DNA of 64,000 nucleotides. Source: Ignavibacteria bacterium. GTDB taxonomy: Bacteria > Bacteroidota > Ignavibacteria > Ignavibacteriales > SURF-24. The translations under genes and the position numbers were made by a program. Below, piece by piece: positions 8,761 through 17,194 of the stretch; positions within the stretch are counted from its first letter, which is position 1, and each line of letters opens with the position of its first letter. Under the pieces are notes generated by a model. The model searched no databases. It had not been told where the DNA came from and worked only from the letters and a program-made list of their open reading frames with translations. The stretch lies in NCBI GenBank assembly GCA_025612245.1, contig JAAXKQ010000004.1:1-64000 (forward strand), read 5' to 3'.

Positions 8761-10836
8761 ATGAAATGGTTCTACGATCTAAAAATACAGGCAAAGCTGC
8801 TCGTATCATTCGGTGTTATCTTAGTTATACTGGTTTCATTAGGCATATTTTCACTTTACCGGCTTAATGAGGTGAATAGTATTCAGGAGGAAATTTCAAG
8901 TGTTAGCTTACCGAGCTCGCTAGCACTGGCAAACCTGAATGAAAATATAGGAAACTTCAGGCGTCAGCAGATCCAGCACGTAGCCGCTAAGACAGCTGAT
9001 AATATAAAGCTTTATGATGAAAAAATGAAGAAAGCACTCGAATCCATGAAAAAGAATGAAAGCATTTATGAATCTCTTAATTTTTCTGATGATGAACGTA
9101 CTTTATATAAAGAATTTCTTAACAAATGGGACAAGTACATTGAAATAGGAAATTCAGTAATAGCTCTTTCAAGGGAAGGTAAAAAAGACGAAGCTCAAGT
9201 AATGTTAAACGGTGAAACCAGCACAAAGTTTTATGAGGTAAGTGATACACTCCTTAAGCTTATTGAGCTACAGAAAAAAGAAACAAATGAAGCAACAATA
9301 GCAGCTGATAAGATCTATTTATCCTCCAAATACTTGTTGTATACTGTTCTTGGTCTGAGTGTCATAGTTACACTATTTTTAAGCAGGTTTATATCTAATT
9401 TGTTTTCAAGACGTATCCAAATAATCTTAGACAGATGCAGGAGTCTTGAAAATATTTGTATCACCAACCTGGAGAATGGAAGCAGGATGATGGCTGATGG
9501 CAATCTTGACTTCAGAATAGAGACAGGAACAAAACTTATTGGCATTAGTTCAAAAGATGAAATAAGTCAGATAGCAATAAATTTCAATCAAATAGTAAAA
9601 AAACTTCATGGTACAATCGGATCAGTTGAGAATGCAGCAGGCTCTGTACGCAGTCTTATTTCAGAAACCAAGACTCTGGTTGACTCAGCATTAAATGGGA
9701 AACTTTCTGAAAGAGGCAATGCAGATAAATTTAATGGCGGCTATAGAGAGGTTATAGAGGGATTAAATGGTACGCTTGATGCCGTTGTAAATCCGATGAA
9801 CGAATCCAAAAGAGTTCTTGAGGTAATGTCAAATGGTGATCTTACGATTAGAATGGATGGTGAATACAAAGGTGATTATAAATCACTAAAGGATAGCATA
9901 AACCTTTTAGCTGATTCAATTGGACATGCTTTATATGAAGTAAATGAGGCAGTTCAGGCCACAGCCAGCTCTGCAAGTGAGATCTCAAGTTCAAGTGAAC
10001 AAATGGCAGCAGGCAGCCAGGAGCAATCTCAGCAGACAACTGAGGTTGCGGGTGCGGTAGAAGAAATGACAAAAACTATCCTCGAATCGAGTCAATATGC
10101 AGCAAATGCAGCTGAGAATTCACGCCATGCAAGTGACAGTGCAAAAGAAGGTCAAAGGAAAGTTGAAGATACAAAAAAGGGTATGCTGAAGATTGTGCAG
10201 TCGACAAAATCAACAGGAGAAAAAATCACTTCACTTACAAAGAGAACAGAACAGATAGGTGAGATAACTCAGGTAATTGATGATATAGCAGATCAGACAA
10301 ATCTGCTTGCACTTAATGCAGCAATAGAAGCAGCGAGAGCCGGAGAGCAGGGAAGAGGATTTGCTGTTGTTGCAGATGAGGTACGTAAGCTGGCAGAACG
10401 TACGACAAAAGCAACAAAAGAGATAGCTGATACTATCAAGGCAATTCAGGTAGAAGCCAAAGAAGCTGACAGTGCAATGGATGATGCAGAAAAAGCTGTA
10501 GAAGAAGGCATGAGGCTTACTGAAGCAGTTGCACAGTCGCTAAATCAGATACTGGAGGTAAACCAGAAAGTATCCGATATTGTCTCCCAGGTGGCTGCAG
10601 CCAGTGAGGAGCAGTCCAGTACTGCTGAACAGATCTCGAAGAATATCGAGGGCATTTCATCTGTTACGCAGCAGTCTGCCGCAGGAACAGAGCAGATTGC
10701 CAGAGCTGCAGAAGATTTAAATCGTCTTACTGTCAACCTTCAAGAACTTGTTTCAAGATTCAAAATGAACGAAATAGAAGGCAGATCTTCCATGGGCAGG
10801 TTAGCTATCGGGAACAATGGAAAGCTGACAGGCTAA
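8761..10836 (+). CDS. Methyl-accepting chemotaxis protein with 4HB sensor and tandem HAMP-like region
   Basis: This is a 691-residue transmembrane chemoreceptor that would control CheA kinase. TM1 is at about 12-32. A periplasmic four-helix-bundle domain (about 35-188, all-helical and polar) follows, then TM2 at about 189-211. Instead of one HAMP there is a roughly 200-residue stretch with three HAMP-like repeats: DGNLDFRI near 245, NGKLSERG near 315 and [19 protein letters not shown] near 358-375. The signalling hairpin spans about 400-660, with the conserved tip [20 protein letters not shown] near 513 followed by [15 protein letters not shown]. No C-terminal CheR/CheB tether pentapeptide is seen. 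It stands alone between two lipoprotein paralogues, and no che genes lie in the window. The ligand is unknown. Confidence 0.93.
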   Translation: MKWFYDLKIQAKLLVSFGVILVILVSLGIFSLYRLNEVNSIQEEISSVSLPSSLALANLNENIGNFRRQQIQHVAAKTADNIKLYDEKMKKALESMKKNESIYESLNFSDDERTLYKEFLNKWDKYIEIGNSVIALSREGKKDEAQVMLNGETSTKFYEVSDTLLKLIELQKKETNEATIAADKIYLSSKYLLYTVLGLSVIVTLFLSRFISNLFSRRIQIILDRCRSLENICITNLENGSRMMADGNLDFRIETGTKLIGISSKDEISQIAINFNQIVKKLHGTIGSVENAAGSVRSLISETKTLVDSALNGKLSERGNADKFNGGYREVIEGLNGTLDAVVNPMNESKRVLEVMSNGDLTIRMDGEYKGDYKSLKDSINLLADSIGHALYEVNEAVQATASSASEISSSSEQMAAGSQEQSQQTTEVAGAVEEMTKTILESSQYAANAAENSRHASDSAKEGQRKVEDTKKGMLKIVQSTKSTGEKITSLTKRTEQIGEITQVIDDIADQTNLLALNAAIEAARAGEQGRGFAVVADEVRKLAERTTKATKEIADTIKAIQVEAKEADSAMDDAEKAVEEGMRLTEAVAQSLNQILEVNQKVSDIVSQVAAASEEQSSTAEQISKNIEGISSVTQQSAAGTEQIARAAEDLNRLTVNLQELVSRFKMNEIEGRSSMGRLAIGNNGKLTG

Positions 10837-10990
10837 TAATATTCTAAGAGGAAAAAGGAATGGGGAAATCGAGACTATAAAATATATTGTGTAATTAGAA
10901 TCATTAGCTAAACGTAACCTTCAAGTCTTTCACTAAAGCTAATAGAAAACTTAAGAAATAACAATGGGCCAATAGCCCTTCTTGAGACCA

Positions 10991-11052
10991 TCTTTCCGCT
11001 CCCTTAAGCTGCGACATTTTTATGGATGTTTTCGCTTAATGGAGCGGAAAGA
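10991..11052. repeat. 19-bp imperfect inverted repeat
   Basis: Left arm 10991-11009 (TCTTTCCGCTCCCTTAAGC) pairs with right arm 11034-11052 at 18 of 19 positions, across a 24-nt spacer. It lies between the convergent chemoreceptor and lipoprotein B genes. The arms are long for a simple terminator and no clean T run follows on either side. It could be a bidirectional terminator, a structured RNA or a relic of a small mobile element. Confidence 0.65.
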
Positions 11053-11113
11053 CTATTTGCACTTACACAAAGTATTTTACACTACCGGCAGGGGAAATTT
11101 ACTATAGAGGCTG

Positions 11114-11677
11114 TTACTTAATTTCGGACTTAACTAATTCTTTGGATTTATATCCAAAATTATTTGAGTATGAATATATCATTCCAATTCCCTTCTTATA
11201 AGTAACAGCATATCCCCAATCTTTCATCGATGGAGTAGACCCAAAAGTTATAATATCGTCATTTTTTTCAGTAACCCAAAGGTTCTCCTCCCAATAGGCC
11301 TTATCATTCAGGTTTAAGGAAAAGTCGGCAACAATTTTTTCTCCCTTTTCATTGCGTAAAAGCAATTTATTGCCTTCAAATCTGTAATAAAATGTACTAA
11401 TGGTATAGGAAACAAAGTCAGTTGAGATAACTTCATAATACATTTTATTATCGATAGTTTTCGTTCCTGTTATCTCATCGATAAGAGTAAACGAATCTGA
11501 AGTACGAGAAACGCCGTCGGTACTATAATACCATTTGTTGCCCACGGCCAGTGGAAAATACTCTGAAGAAGCAGGAGCCGGTTCATTTGGGGATTTGCAG
11601 CCGGTTAAAAAAGAAAGAAAAAGAAGGATACACAGAGCAGAATATTTTATCAGATTAAAGATACCCGTTTTCCCCAT
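11114..11677 (-). CDS. Small lipoprotein, paralogue B
   Basis: This is a 187-residue lipoprotein with the same signal peptide, lipobox (LTGCKSPNEP) and GNKWYY motif as paralogue A at 7550-8110. The central region differs (for example YYSTDGVSRTSDSFTLIDEI against YYHTNGISDTSSINVVREV). A conserved block around VADFSLNLNDKAYWE and an identical last seven residues then return. Its 5' end and upstream region lie within the 384-bp perfect repeat, so the two genes probably share the same promoter control. Function unknown. Confidence 0.75.
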   Translation of the reverse strand: MGKTGIFNLIKYSALCILLFLSFLTGCKSPNEPAPASSEYFPLAVGNKWYYSTDGVSRTSDSFTLIDEITGTKTIDNKMYYEVISTDFVSYTISTFYYRFEGNKLLLRNEKGEKIVADFSLNLNDKAYWEENLWVTEKNDDIITFGSTPSMKDWGYAVTYKKGIGMIYSYSNNFGYKSKELVKSEIK

Positions 11678-11930
11678 AGTTTAAGAAGTCCTTATTGTAA
11701 TTAAAGAATGTTTATATAGAGTATAAAGTTTTGCCTGAAGTATACGCTGCCCCGGTTTAATAAAATGTTACCACTACATCGCCAGAAACCTTAGCCGGAA
11801 CCATACTGAAAAGGTGCTCCTTACTGTAAATAATTATAACTCTGCCGCTGACTGTCAAGAACCGCCGAAACAATTCGGCTGTCCCGTGTGACTTTTGCAA
11901 CTTTAATAATTAGAGTTTAAAAAGTCAATA
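11547..11930. repeat. 384-bp perfect direct repeat, copy 2
   Basis: Identical to 7980-8363. It covers the 5' coding part and upstream region of lipoprotein B. Perfect identity next to clearly diverged coding sequence implies very recent duplication or ongoing gene conversion limited to this part. Confidence 0.95.
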
Positions 11931-12165
11931 TGCCTTTAGATCTTTTTTGTTATAAGATAAATTATCATTCCGTGTGCTACAGATCGGTTATTTCTGCTTG
12001 ATGAAGGGGATAAAAGACGGGGAAAAAAGCTGAAAAAGGCGGTAAGCCTGTCCGGCAATTTGATGGGAAAGTGGGGGAGTATTAACTGGTTTATACCTCA
12101 GGGGTCAAGTGTTAGAGGCAGGTATGTAGGGGAATAAGTCCCGAAATTTACATTAAGAGTCTTTA

Positions 12166-12213
12166 TGGAGCTGGCGGAGGGATTTGGAGCACACTGAGCA
12201 GCTGATTACAAAT
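12166..12213 (-). repeat. Degenerate tRNA-Thr 3'-end fragment (candidate distal attachment site)
   Basis: Aligned to the tRNA gene at 21909-21954, this stretch keeps TGGAGCTGG, then GGAGGGA, TTTG, and an exact CAGCTGATTACAAAT (12199-12213), with substitutions and a 2-base insertion between. It has no anticodon-arm partner or acceptor 5' half, so it is not a gene. Its orientation is that expected for the far attachment site of an element inserted into the tRNA 3' end. Confidence 0.7.
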
Positions 12214-12262
12214 AAACCGGCTTTGTTCTTTAATACGTCAAAATCGCAATATTTACCCCATT

Positions 12263-12282
12263 TGTACAGTCGAATGTACAGT
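12263..12282. promoter_or_regulatory. TGTACAGT pair near the left end of the island
   Basis: TGTACAGT at 12263-12270 and 12275-12282 are separated by four bases. The same 8-4-8 arrangement occurs at 21821-21840 near the right end. These are candidate arm-type recombinase or excisionase binding sites. Confidence 0.55.
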
Positions 12283-12413
12283 TAGCCTTCTTTAATTGAA
12301 TAAACTTCCATTAGTTATTTGAACTATACCAGACGTTATTTCTTATACAATGTAGCAGTTAAATACAAAAATAATGTCGAGGAACTACTTAGCCAAACAT
12401 CTTTATCTGAACA

Positions 12414-12983
12414 TTATAATACCTTTCTAAAGATAATGCATGATAGCACTCTGGTTACCTCATGAATGTTTTTAATGTGTGATACGCCAGTTGCCTTTTG
12501 GACTATTTGCGTTATCGCCCATTCCAGACATTTTCTACAAACTACAGGATCATTTGAATGAAAAGCAGTATGACAGTCATAGCATAATGGGATGATATTA
12601 TAATAGCTCCTAGGCCCACCTTCAGCATCTGCAATAATATGGGCTTTTTGTGTAACCCTTTTAGGATTTCCGCATACGGCACATATTCTCTTTTTCTTTT
12701 TTCGTTTAGGCTCTTCTAATGCTAACCCTGTATCTCTACGAACTGGGAGACCAAGACGTTCGACCCAGCATAATCTTTTTCCTGACGGATCATGCCGAAA
12801 AATTAAGCCTCTTGAAGTATGTATACTTTTTGCAAATTTCTTTTGTCCCCAACCCTCTTCTAAATAATGTTTCCGATAATATTCTTCAAATGTACAAGAA
12901 ATCATTTTTTCAACCCAAAGTATTGCAGGGGTCTTTACGCCTATAGGGATCGCCTTAAATTGACCCTGGGAATTTCTTTCCAT
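12414..12983 (-). CDS. HNH-type zinc-finger protein with N-terminal HTH-like segment
   Basis: This is a 189-residue protein of unknown role. The C-terminal part has the HNH endonuclease layout: CAVC (about 101), AHIIADAEGG, NIIPLCYDCHTAFH, then CRKC. That gives the paired CxxC/CxxCH zinc ligands plus the His and Asn of the catalytic beta-beta-alpha-metal fold. The N-terminal half has EEGWGQKKFAKSIHTSRGLI, which resembles a helix-turn-helix. A basic linker KRKKKKR joins the halves. I chose the ATG at 12983 because GGAGAAAAA precedes it; an upstream ATG (13025) would add 14 residues. It could be a homing- or restriction-type endonuclease of the island, but specificity cannot be read. Confidence 0.6.
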   Translation of the reverse strand: MERNSQGQFKAIPIGVKTPAILWVEKMISCTFEEYYRKHYLEEGWGQKKFAKSIHTSRGLIFRHDPSGKRLCWVERLGLPVRRDTGLALEEPKRKKKKRICAVCGNPKRVTQKAHIIADAEGGPRSYYNIIPLCYDCHTAFHSNDPVVCRKCLEWAITQIVQKATGVSHIKNIHEVTRVLSCIIFRKVL

Positions 12984-13059
12984 TTTTTCTCCATTAATTA
13001 TTCTTGAGTAATATATATTGAGCATTTTAGGAATAAATTTATATTATATTTGGCAAAAC

Positions 13060-13102
13060 AATAATGAAAGAGAAAAAAGCGTGGCCGCAATGACCACGCC
13101 TT
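13060..13102 (-). terminator. Hairpin plus T run, minus strand
   Basis: GCGTGG (13079-13084) pairs with CCACGC (13094-13099). On the minus strand the hairpin is followed by TTTTTT and a pyrimidine-rich tract. No intact minus-strand gene lies upstream of it now, which fits loss or decay of a gene in 13.1-13.8 kb. Confidence 0.5.
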
Positions 13103-13789
13103 AAGGTACTACCACTGAACCCACTGACACTTGAGCGAGTGTTGGTATTATTTAGCGATATTGAGCGAGAGAATCTGTTAGTTTATGTTATTTGAATTCT
13201 TAACTAGCTGCACTTGGTGAGATGTGGAATGGAATTGAACGTTTCATTCGCTTCATTTGTCAAGGAAGCAGAAGTACTGGGATTCAGTCGTTATAGCTAT
13301 ACAGTTCGTAAGAGTTACTGGAACGATTTAATACTTGTATCACAAAATTCATAATACATCAAATCATGCCTGCCCAGGAATCGATATCGTCCTCTTTGCG
13401 GGGTAGCGAGAAGAACTGGATCAGATTCGTTCCATTACAGTGAGGCGATCTACTCTCTCATCGAGCACAGAGCCACAACGACTAAGCCAAAAGGCAACGA
13501 TATACCGGACATTTATCAAAGCGGAGTCACCTCCGTATTTCTGACGCATTCCTTCCGAGTCTGAGGACTAGCTTCGATCCCGAGGAGTTTGTCCGTAAGA
13601 GCTTTGCCCTGCGGAGTTGAATGGAATTTCCAGACCCCCGGTACCTCGAAACGTTTTAAAAAGAGATTCCATATGGCGTTCGTAGAGATACCAGGCAATG
13701 TGTCCTTGACCATCTATATTGAGTGCCATGTATTAATTGAATTATTAGAAATAATATGATATATTAGGGATCAAAAATCGAGGAACGTT
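13103..13789. other. Gene-free stretch, probably decayed DNA
   Basis: No intact gene is supported over about 690 bp. Minus-strand frames with short protein-like runs occur (for example 13516-13713, 65 codons, and a different frame starting with an ATG near 13732 and broken by a TAG). They fit a frameshifted relic, but I recognise no family. The 9-mer TTGAGCGAG occurs at 13131 and 13161. Confidence 0.35.
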
Positions 13790-13790
13790 T

Positions 13791-14573
13791 ATGAGACTGT
13801 ACATCGCAATATTGATCTGCTTGGTATCAAATGTGGGCATCAGAGCCCAATTAACTATAAAAGCGAATGTCTCAGGTCAAATGGTTATGAACGTTATTGA
13901 TGTAACGACCGGCAAGACTTCATATATTAGTATGGCGGACGCCAATGGATTGAATATTATTGATGCACAGAAGTTCACTACTGTATTGACGATCCAAGAT
14001 CCTGATGTTAGCTACGCGAATTATTTGGTCAAGGACACCGACAAAAATGGAAGCGATGAATTCGTAGTTATATACTATGACAAAACCAATTCTCTAAATT
14101 ATTTTAAACTGATTGACATCAAAAGCAAAGAAGTATTACAGGAGTGGAAGGGGGAGCAGTCTTTTTATCCCCATATGACTGTTTCAAGCGACAACCATAT
14201 ACTACTTGAGATTGAAGATTCCCAAAGTAAACAAACCCTGTTCTACGATCTCGGTACTTGTAATACTTCGTCCTCAGTTGTTAGTTCGGACGCGCCAAGT
14301 AGTTATGGCCTAAAACAGAATTTTCCTAATCCGTTTAACCCATCGACAACAATAGGGTATACATTATCTGAAGCAGGACCGGTCAAACTTAATATTTACG
14401 ATATATCAGGCAAACTCGTGAGAACAATCAATGAATCTGCTTCAGCCGGATCACATCACTATATTTGGAACGGCCTAAATGATAATGGCGATAAACTATC
14501 AAGCGGCATGTACATCTATCAGCTGGAAACGAAATCCTTCAAGGAATCGAAGAAAATGCTGATGCTTAAATAG
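13791..14573 (+). CDS. Island-borne secreted protein with T9SS sorting domain
   Basis: This is a 260-residue exported protein. A signal peptide (about 1-19, ending GIRAQ) is followed by an about 150-residue beta-rich region. That region has repeated Asp-rich turns (KDTDKNGSDEFVV resembles an FG-GAP/EF-hand-like loop), but I do not recognise it as a whole. The C-terminal 85 residues are a FlgD-like/type IX sorting domain: QNFPNPFNPSTTIGYTL, IYDISGKLVRTI and SSGMYIYQLETKSFKESKKM. GAGGAACG precedes the ATG. It is flanked on both sides by gene-free DNA. A host-type sorting domain on an island gene suggests the island circulates within lineages having T9SS. Confidence 0.72.
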   Translation: MRLYIAILICLVSNVGIRAQLTIKANVSGQMVMNVIDVTTGKTSYISMADANGLNIIDAQKFTTVLTIQDPDVSYANYLVKDTDKNGSDEFVVIYYDKTNSLNYFKLIDIKSKEVLQEWKGEQSFYPHMTVSSDNHILLEIEDSQSKQTLFYDLGTCNTSSSVVSSDAPSSYGLKQNFPNPFNPSTTIGYTLSEAGPVKLNIYDISGKLVRTINESASAGSHHYIWNGLNDNGDKLSSGMYIYQLETKSFKESKKMLMLK

Positions 14574-14723
14574 TTATTTATTTACATAAATATTGTCGCC
14601 TGTGTCAAGGTCAGTTCCATATATGTCAAACGGCAAAAGACTCTTGGATTCTTTATATGAGGCTTCGATTGATATTTTAGGTGAATATTCCTGTGGTTTT
14701 CCAGTCGGTTGCCGATAAAACAT
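14574..14723 (-). pseudogene. Fragment: 3' end of a lost gene
   Basis: A 49-codon minus-strand frame, convergent with and directly abutting the sorting-domain gene, has protein-like composition (EASYKESKSLLPFDIYGTDL, ending GDNIYVNK). A stop lies two codons upstream of its only ATG. I do not recognise it. It reads like the C-terminal tail of a longer protein whose 5' part was lost, but it could be a tiny gene or chance. Confidence 0.3.
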
Positions 14724-15847
14724 AGACTAGCTTTTGCGGCTGCACTTACTAAGCCGAACAATAAAATATTTCAACTATTTTGGTACCAAATCGAAGTTTT
14801 GTTCCTGCACTTTTGCATAGTACTACTAGGACCAATAAATTAAACGCCTTAATGCTAGCAAAACCGTTCAAAATCCACGAAAAACGTGGATGTGGATTGA
14901 TTTTCGAAGCAGAAAATGGCGGCTTAGGCAACGTGGCGCTTGAGTGGACGTGAGATCCTTTGCTCGAAATCGGTTATGGTAATCGTCTTGACATGAATAT
15001 AAATAAACGTTCCAACAGGCAAGAAGGTCTTTCTGCAGCAAGGACCGTGTTGTTCTGTATTGAGGTCCTTACCTCGACTTCGCCAGGTATCAGGCGCCGT
15101 CTGTGATGGAATCTTTTAGAACGACTATTTAACCAAGTCCGATATTAAATGCTAACCATAACGGTTTTTCAAATCTGGCGGTGTACGTCCCTGAGGCGTG
15201 TCATTGACTAGTGGCTGATTCGACTGAAGTGGGATCAAGCACCCTTTTATTTCAGGCGATTACGCGGCTTTAGTTGAGCAAGGAAGGGGAACGCCAGATT
15301 TTGCGGTTACGAGTTTGTTTTGCAATACGCATTTAGCTGATCGATGCCGCTTATGCAGTATTTTCGCCATAACAGAGGAAGCTTTTTTTTTATTCAGATG
15401 ATCGTCAAGGAGGGAAGCTTCTTAAAAGCTTCCTCTCTGGAACGTTATTGGCGATTCCGCATTTGGCAGTTACGTCAGTTAGCGAAGTTAACCGATTTTG
15501 CAGTCCTAACGTTCATAATTGTTTTTTGGCGCCGCGACTACGAAAATGATTAACTTGGTTAACTATCCACGATCACGGAAGATAAACTATGACGGTCCTG
15601 AACCTGACGCGCATGTGTTAAGTGACCTCTTCCTTGAGAGGGAACATTCCAGAAGCTAATATGTGATACAGTGCGTGTTTAATATTCAACCGCCGTCGGT
15701 TATGCGAAGTAGATTTTGAAACGTAATAAATCTCTACAGGGTGTACGACCAACTTATTCGTTCGGATTCCGTAGCGGACCTCTGTACCGCAAATAAAAAA
15801 ACCTCACGTTAATGATGGTTAGTCTAGCTCGTATATCGTCTATCCAG
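14724..15847. other. 1.1-kb gene-free stretch upstream of the helicase 3' end
   Basis: No frame has convincing coding character. The 69-codon plus frame at 15344-15553 is low-complexity, with no ribosome site. Structures seen are a 13-bp perfect inverted repeat, AGAGGAAGCTTTT/AAAAGCTTCCTCT (15374-15386/15424-15436), and a hairpin ATCCACG-AAAA-CGTGGAT near 14873-14891. It may be eroded island DNA. An origin for the adjacent helicase is conceivable, but I see no iteron array. Confidence 0.35.
15374..15436. repeat. 13-bp perfect inverted repeat
   Basis: AGAGGAAGCTTTT (15374-15386) and AAAAGCTTCCTCT (15424-15436) flank a 37-nt spacer that itself contains GGGAAGCTTC, so alternative pairings are possible. 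It lies about 410 bp beyond the 3' end of the helicase gene. Confidence 0.55.
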
Positions 15848-17185
15848 TTAAAGGTCGCTAATTCGTACTATTCCTTGAATGTATCGGCTATTACCGGCGC
15901 CGGATTTTATCTCCAGGCCGATAGAACTTTCAATGGAGTTGTAGAAATCATTTCGGCTGAGAGGTTTCACGCGAGTCTGCTGGCAGTACTCTATATAACT
16001 TTCAAAAGCCTCAGAAGCCTTAACCTGTCCGCAGTCAGCTAAGCAAAATGTATCATTTATGAACTCATCAACGTTATTCATTTGATTGAATGCCGCGTGA
16101 GTCTCGTTTTGCACACATTTCGGAGCATCAAATCTGATGCTGTATCTGAAATCCTTCTGCTCAAAAATATGCGAGAGCTGTTCCAATAACAGGTTCAGGA
16201 AACCTGATTTTTCAGTTTCTGTAATCAACTTGCCCTTCAATCCAGTGTCCTCCTTGCCCCCTGAAAATGTCTGATCGAAATGGATTAAGACATATCTCCG
16301 TTTTATCGCCTCATTTATTTCGCCTAATTGAGGAATATGGTTCGTTAAAATTAGGATACGGGCAAAATTCATGAAAGTAACGGGTTCTTTTCCTTTAATA
16401 TCGGCCGTAATGGTAGATTCGCCACTGAGCTTCTTAAGATTGTCCTGACTTAGTTTTCCTGCCCTTTGCTCGCTGGAAATATTAACGAATTTGTTCCTCA
16501 GGCAGCCCAGGAAGAATCTGTTCTCGGCTATGTCGTATGAACTTACACTGGCACAGTTTGCATCACCCAGTATCGCCTGAATGGTAGTTAATGCTGTATC
16601 TTTCCCGTTGCCGCCGGAGCCGTAGAACATCCAGATCTTTTGGAATTCATACGTCGGAATCAGCAGATACATCATTATTGTTAAAAAGTACTTATATTTC
16701 TCCTCGTTTGGCAATATCTGCTTCAATGTCCGTATATTGAATTTCGCTACCGCTTCGGGATCGTATTCGACATTAAATTGCCTTGTTATATAATAATCAG
16801 GTGAATGCTCTATCTTCTGTATTATCCCAGAGCGAATGTCTAATATGCAGTTATTTAAGTTAAGTAAGTACTTATAACTGTCGCCATCAAAATCTACTCT
16901 GTTATCCATGCAGGACAACTTGAACAGATTGTAGACATTATCCATTAATCCTGACGTGGGATTATGAACCATATTCTCTTTACAGAATTGAAGAATTCGT
17001 CCCTTTATATAGAGGGAGTCAATCTGCTTATAATAGCCTTTTGCCTCCATATTATCCTGGTACTCGTAAAACGTATCTGAGTTATTTGATAACTTTATAT
17101 GCGGGTAAGCCTTTATAAATTCATCAGCAATATCCATGGCGTTCATTTTTATTTTTGCGTAGTTATTCATAAGTATCGTAGTCAT
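15848..17185 (-). CDS. P4/D5-type SF3 helicase (phage/plasmid primase C-terminal family)
   Basis: This 445-residue protein matches the superfamily 3 helicase half of phage P4-alpha/D5-like replication proteins. The Walker A loop is MFYGSGGNGKDT (about 186-197), followed by a Walker B-like region around NISSEQRAGKL. The motif C/arginine-finger region is LILTNHIPQLGEINEAIKRR (about 280-300), then VLIHFDQTF. There is no primase domain at the N terminus, so it is the helicase alone. It starts 9 bp after the integrase stop with GGAGAGGG as ribosome site, so it is the third gene of an RHH-integrase-helicase operon. It implies that the element replicates after excision, like satellite phages or replicative integrative elements. 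Confidence 0.82.
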   Translation of the reverse strand: MTTILMNNYAKIKMNAMDIADEFIKAYPHIKLSNNSDTFYEYQDNMEAKGYYKQIDSLYIKGRILQFCKENMVHNPTSGLMDNVYNLFKLSCMDNRVDFDGDSYKYLLNLNNCILDIRSGIIQKIEHSPDYYITRQFNVEYDPEAVAKFNIRTLKQILPNEEKYKYFLTIMMYLLIPTYEFQKIWMFYGSGGNGKDTALTTIQAILGDANCASVSSYDIAENRFFLGCLRNKFVNISSEQRAGKLSQDNLKKLSGESTITADIKGKEPVTFMNFARILILTNHIPQLGEINEAIKRRYVLIHFDQTFSGGKEDTGLKGKLITETEKSGFLNLLLEQLSHIFEQKDFRYSIRFDAPKCVQNETHAAFNQMNNVDEFINDTFCLADCGQVKASEAFESYIEYCQQTRVKPLSRNDFYNSIESSIGLEIKSGAGNSRYIQGIVRISDL

Positions 17186-17194
17186 TTCCCTCTC

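Noticed and set aside
7980-11930. Composite transposon (chemoreceptor between two repeats)
   Set aside because: The repeats hold no transposase, terminal inverted repeats or target duplications; they are lipoprotein gene parts.
12166-12213. A second tRNA gene
   Set aside because: Only part of the 3' half is present, with substitutions and no acceptor 5' half, so it is an attachment-site relic.
13516-13713. 65-codon minus-strand frame
   Set aside because: A competing frame in the same DNA looks just as protein-like, and neither has a recognisable family or start signal. Kept only as part of a decayed stretch.
15344-15553. 69-codon plus-strand frame
   Set aside because: Biased composition over an inverted repeat, no ribosome site; not supported as a gene.
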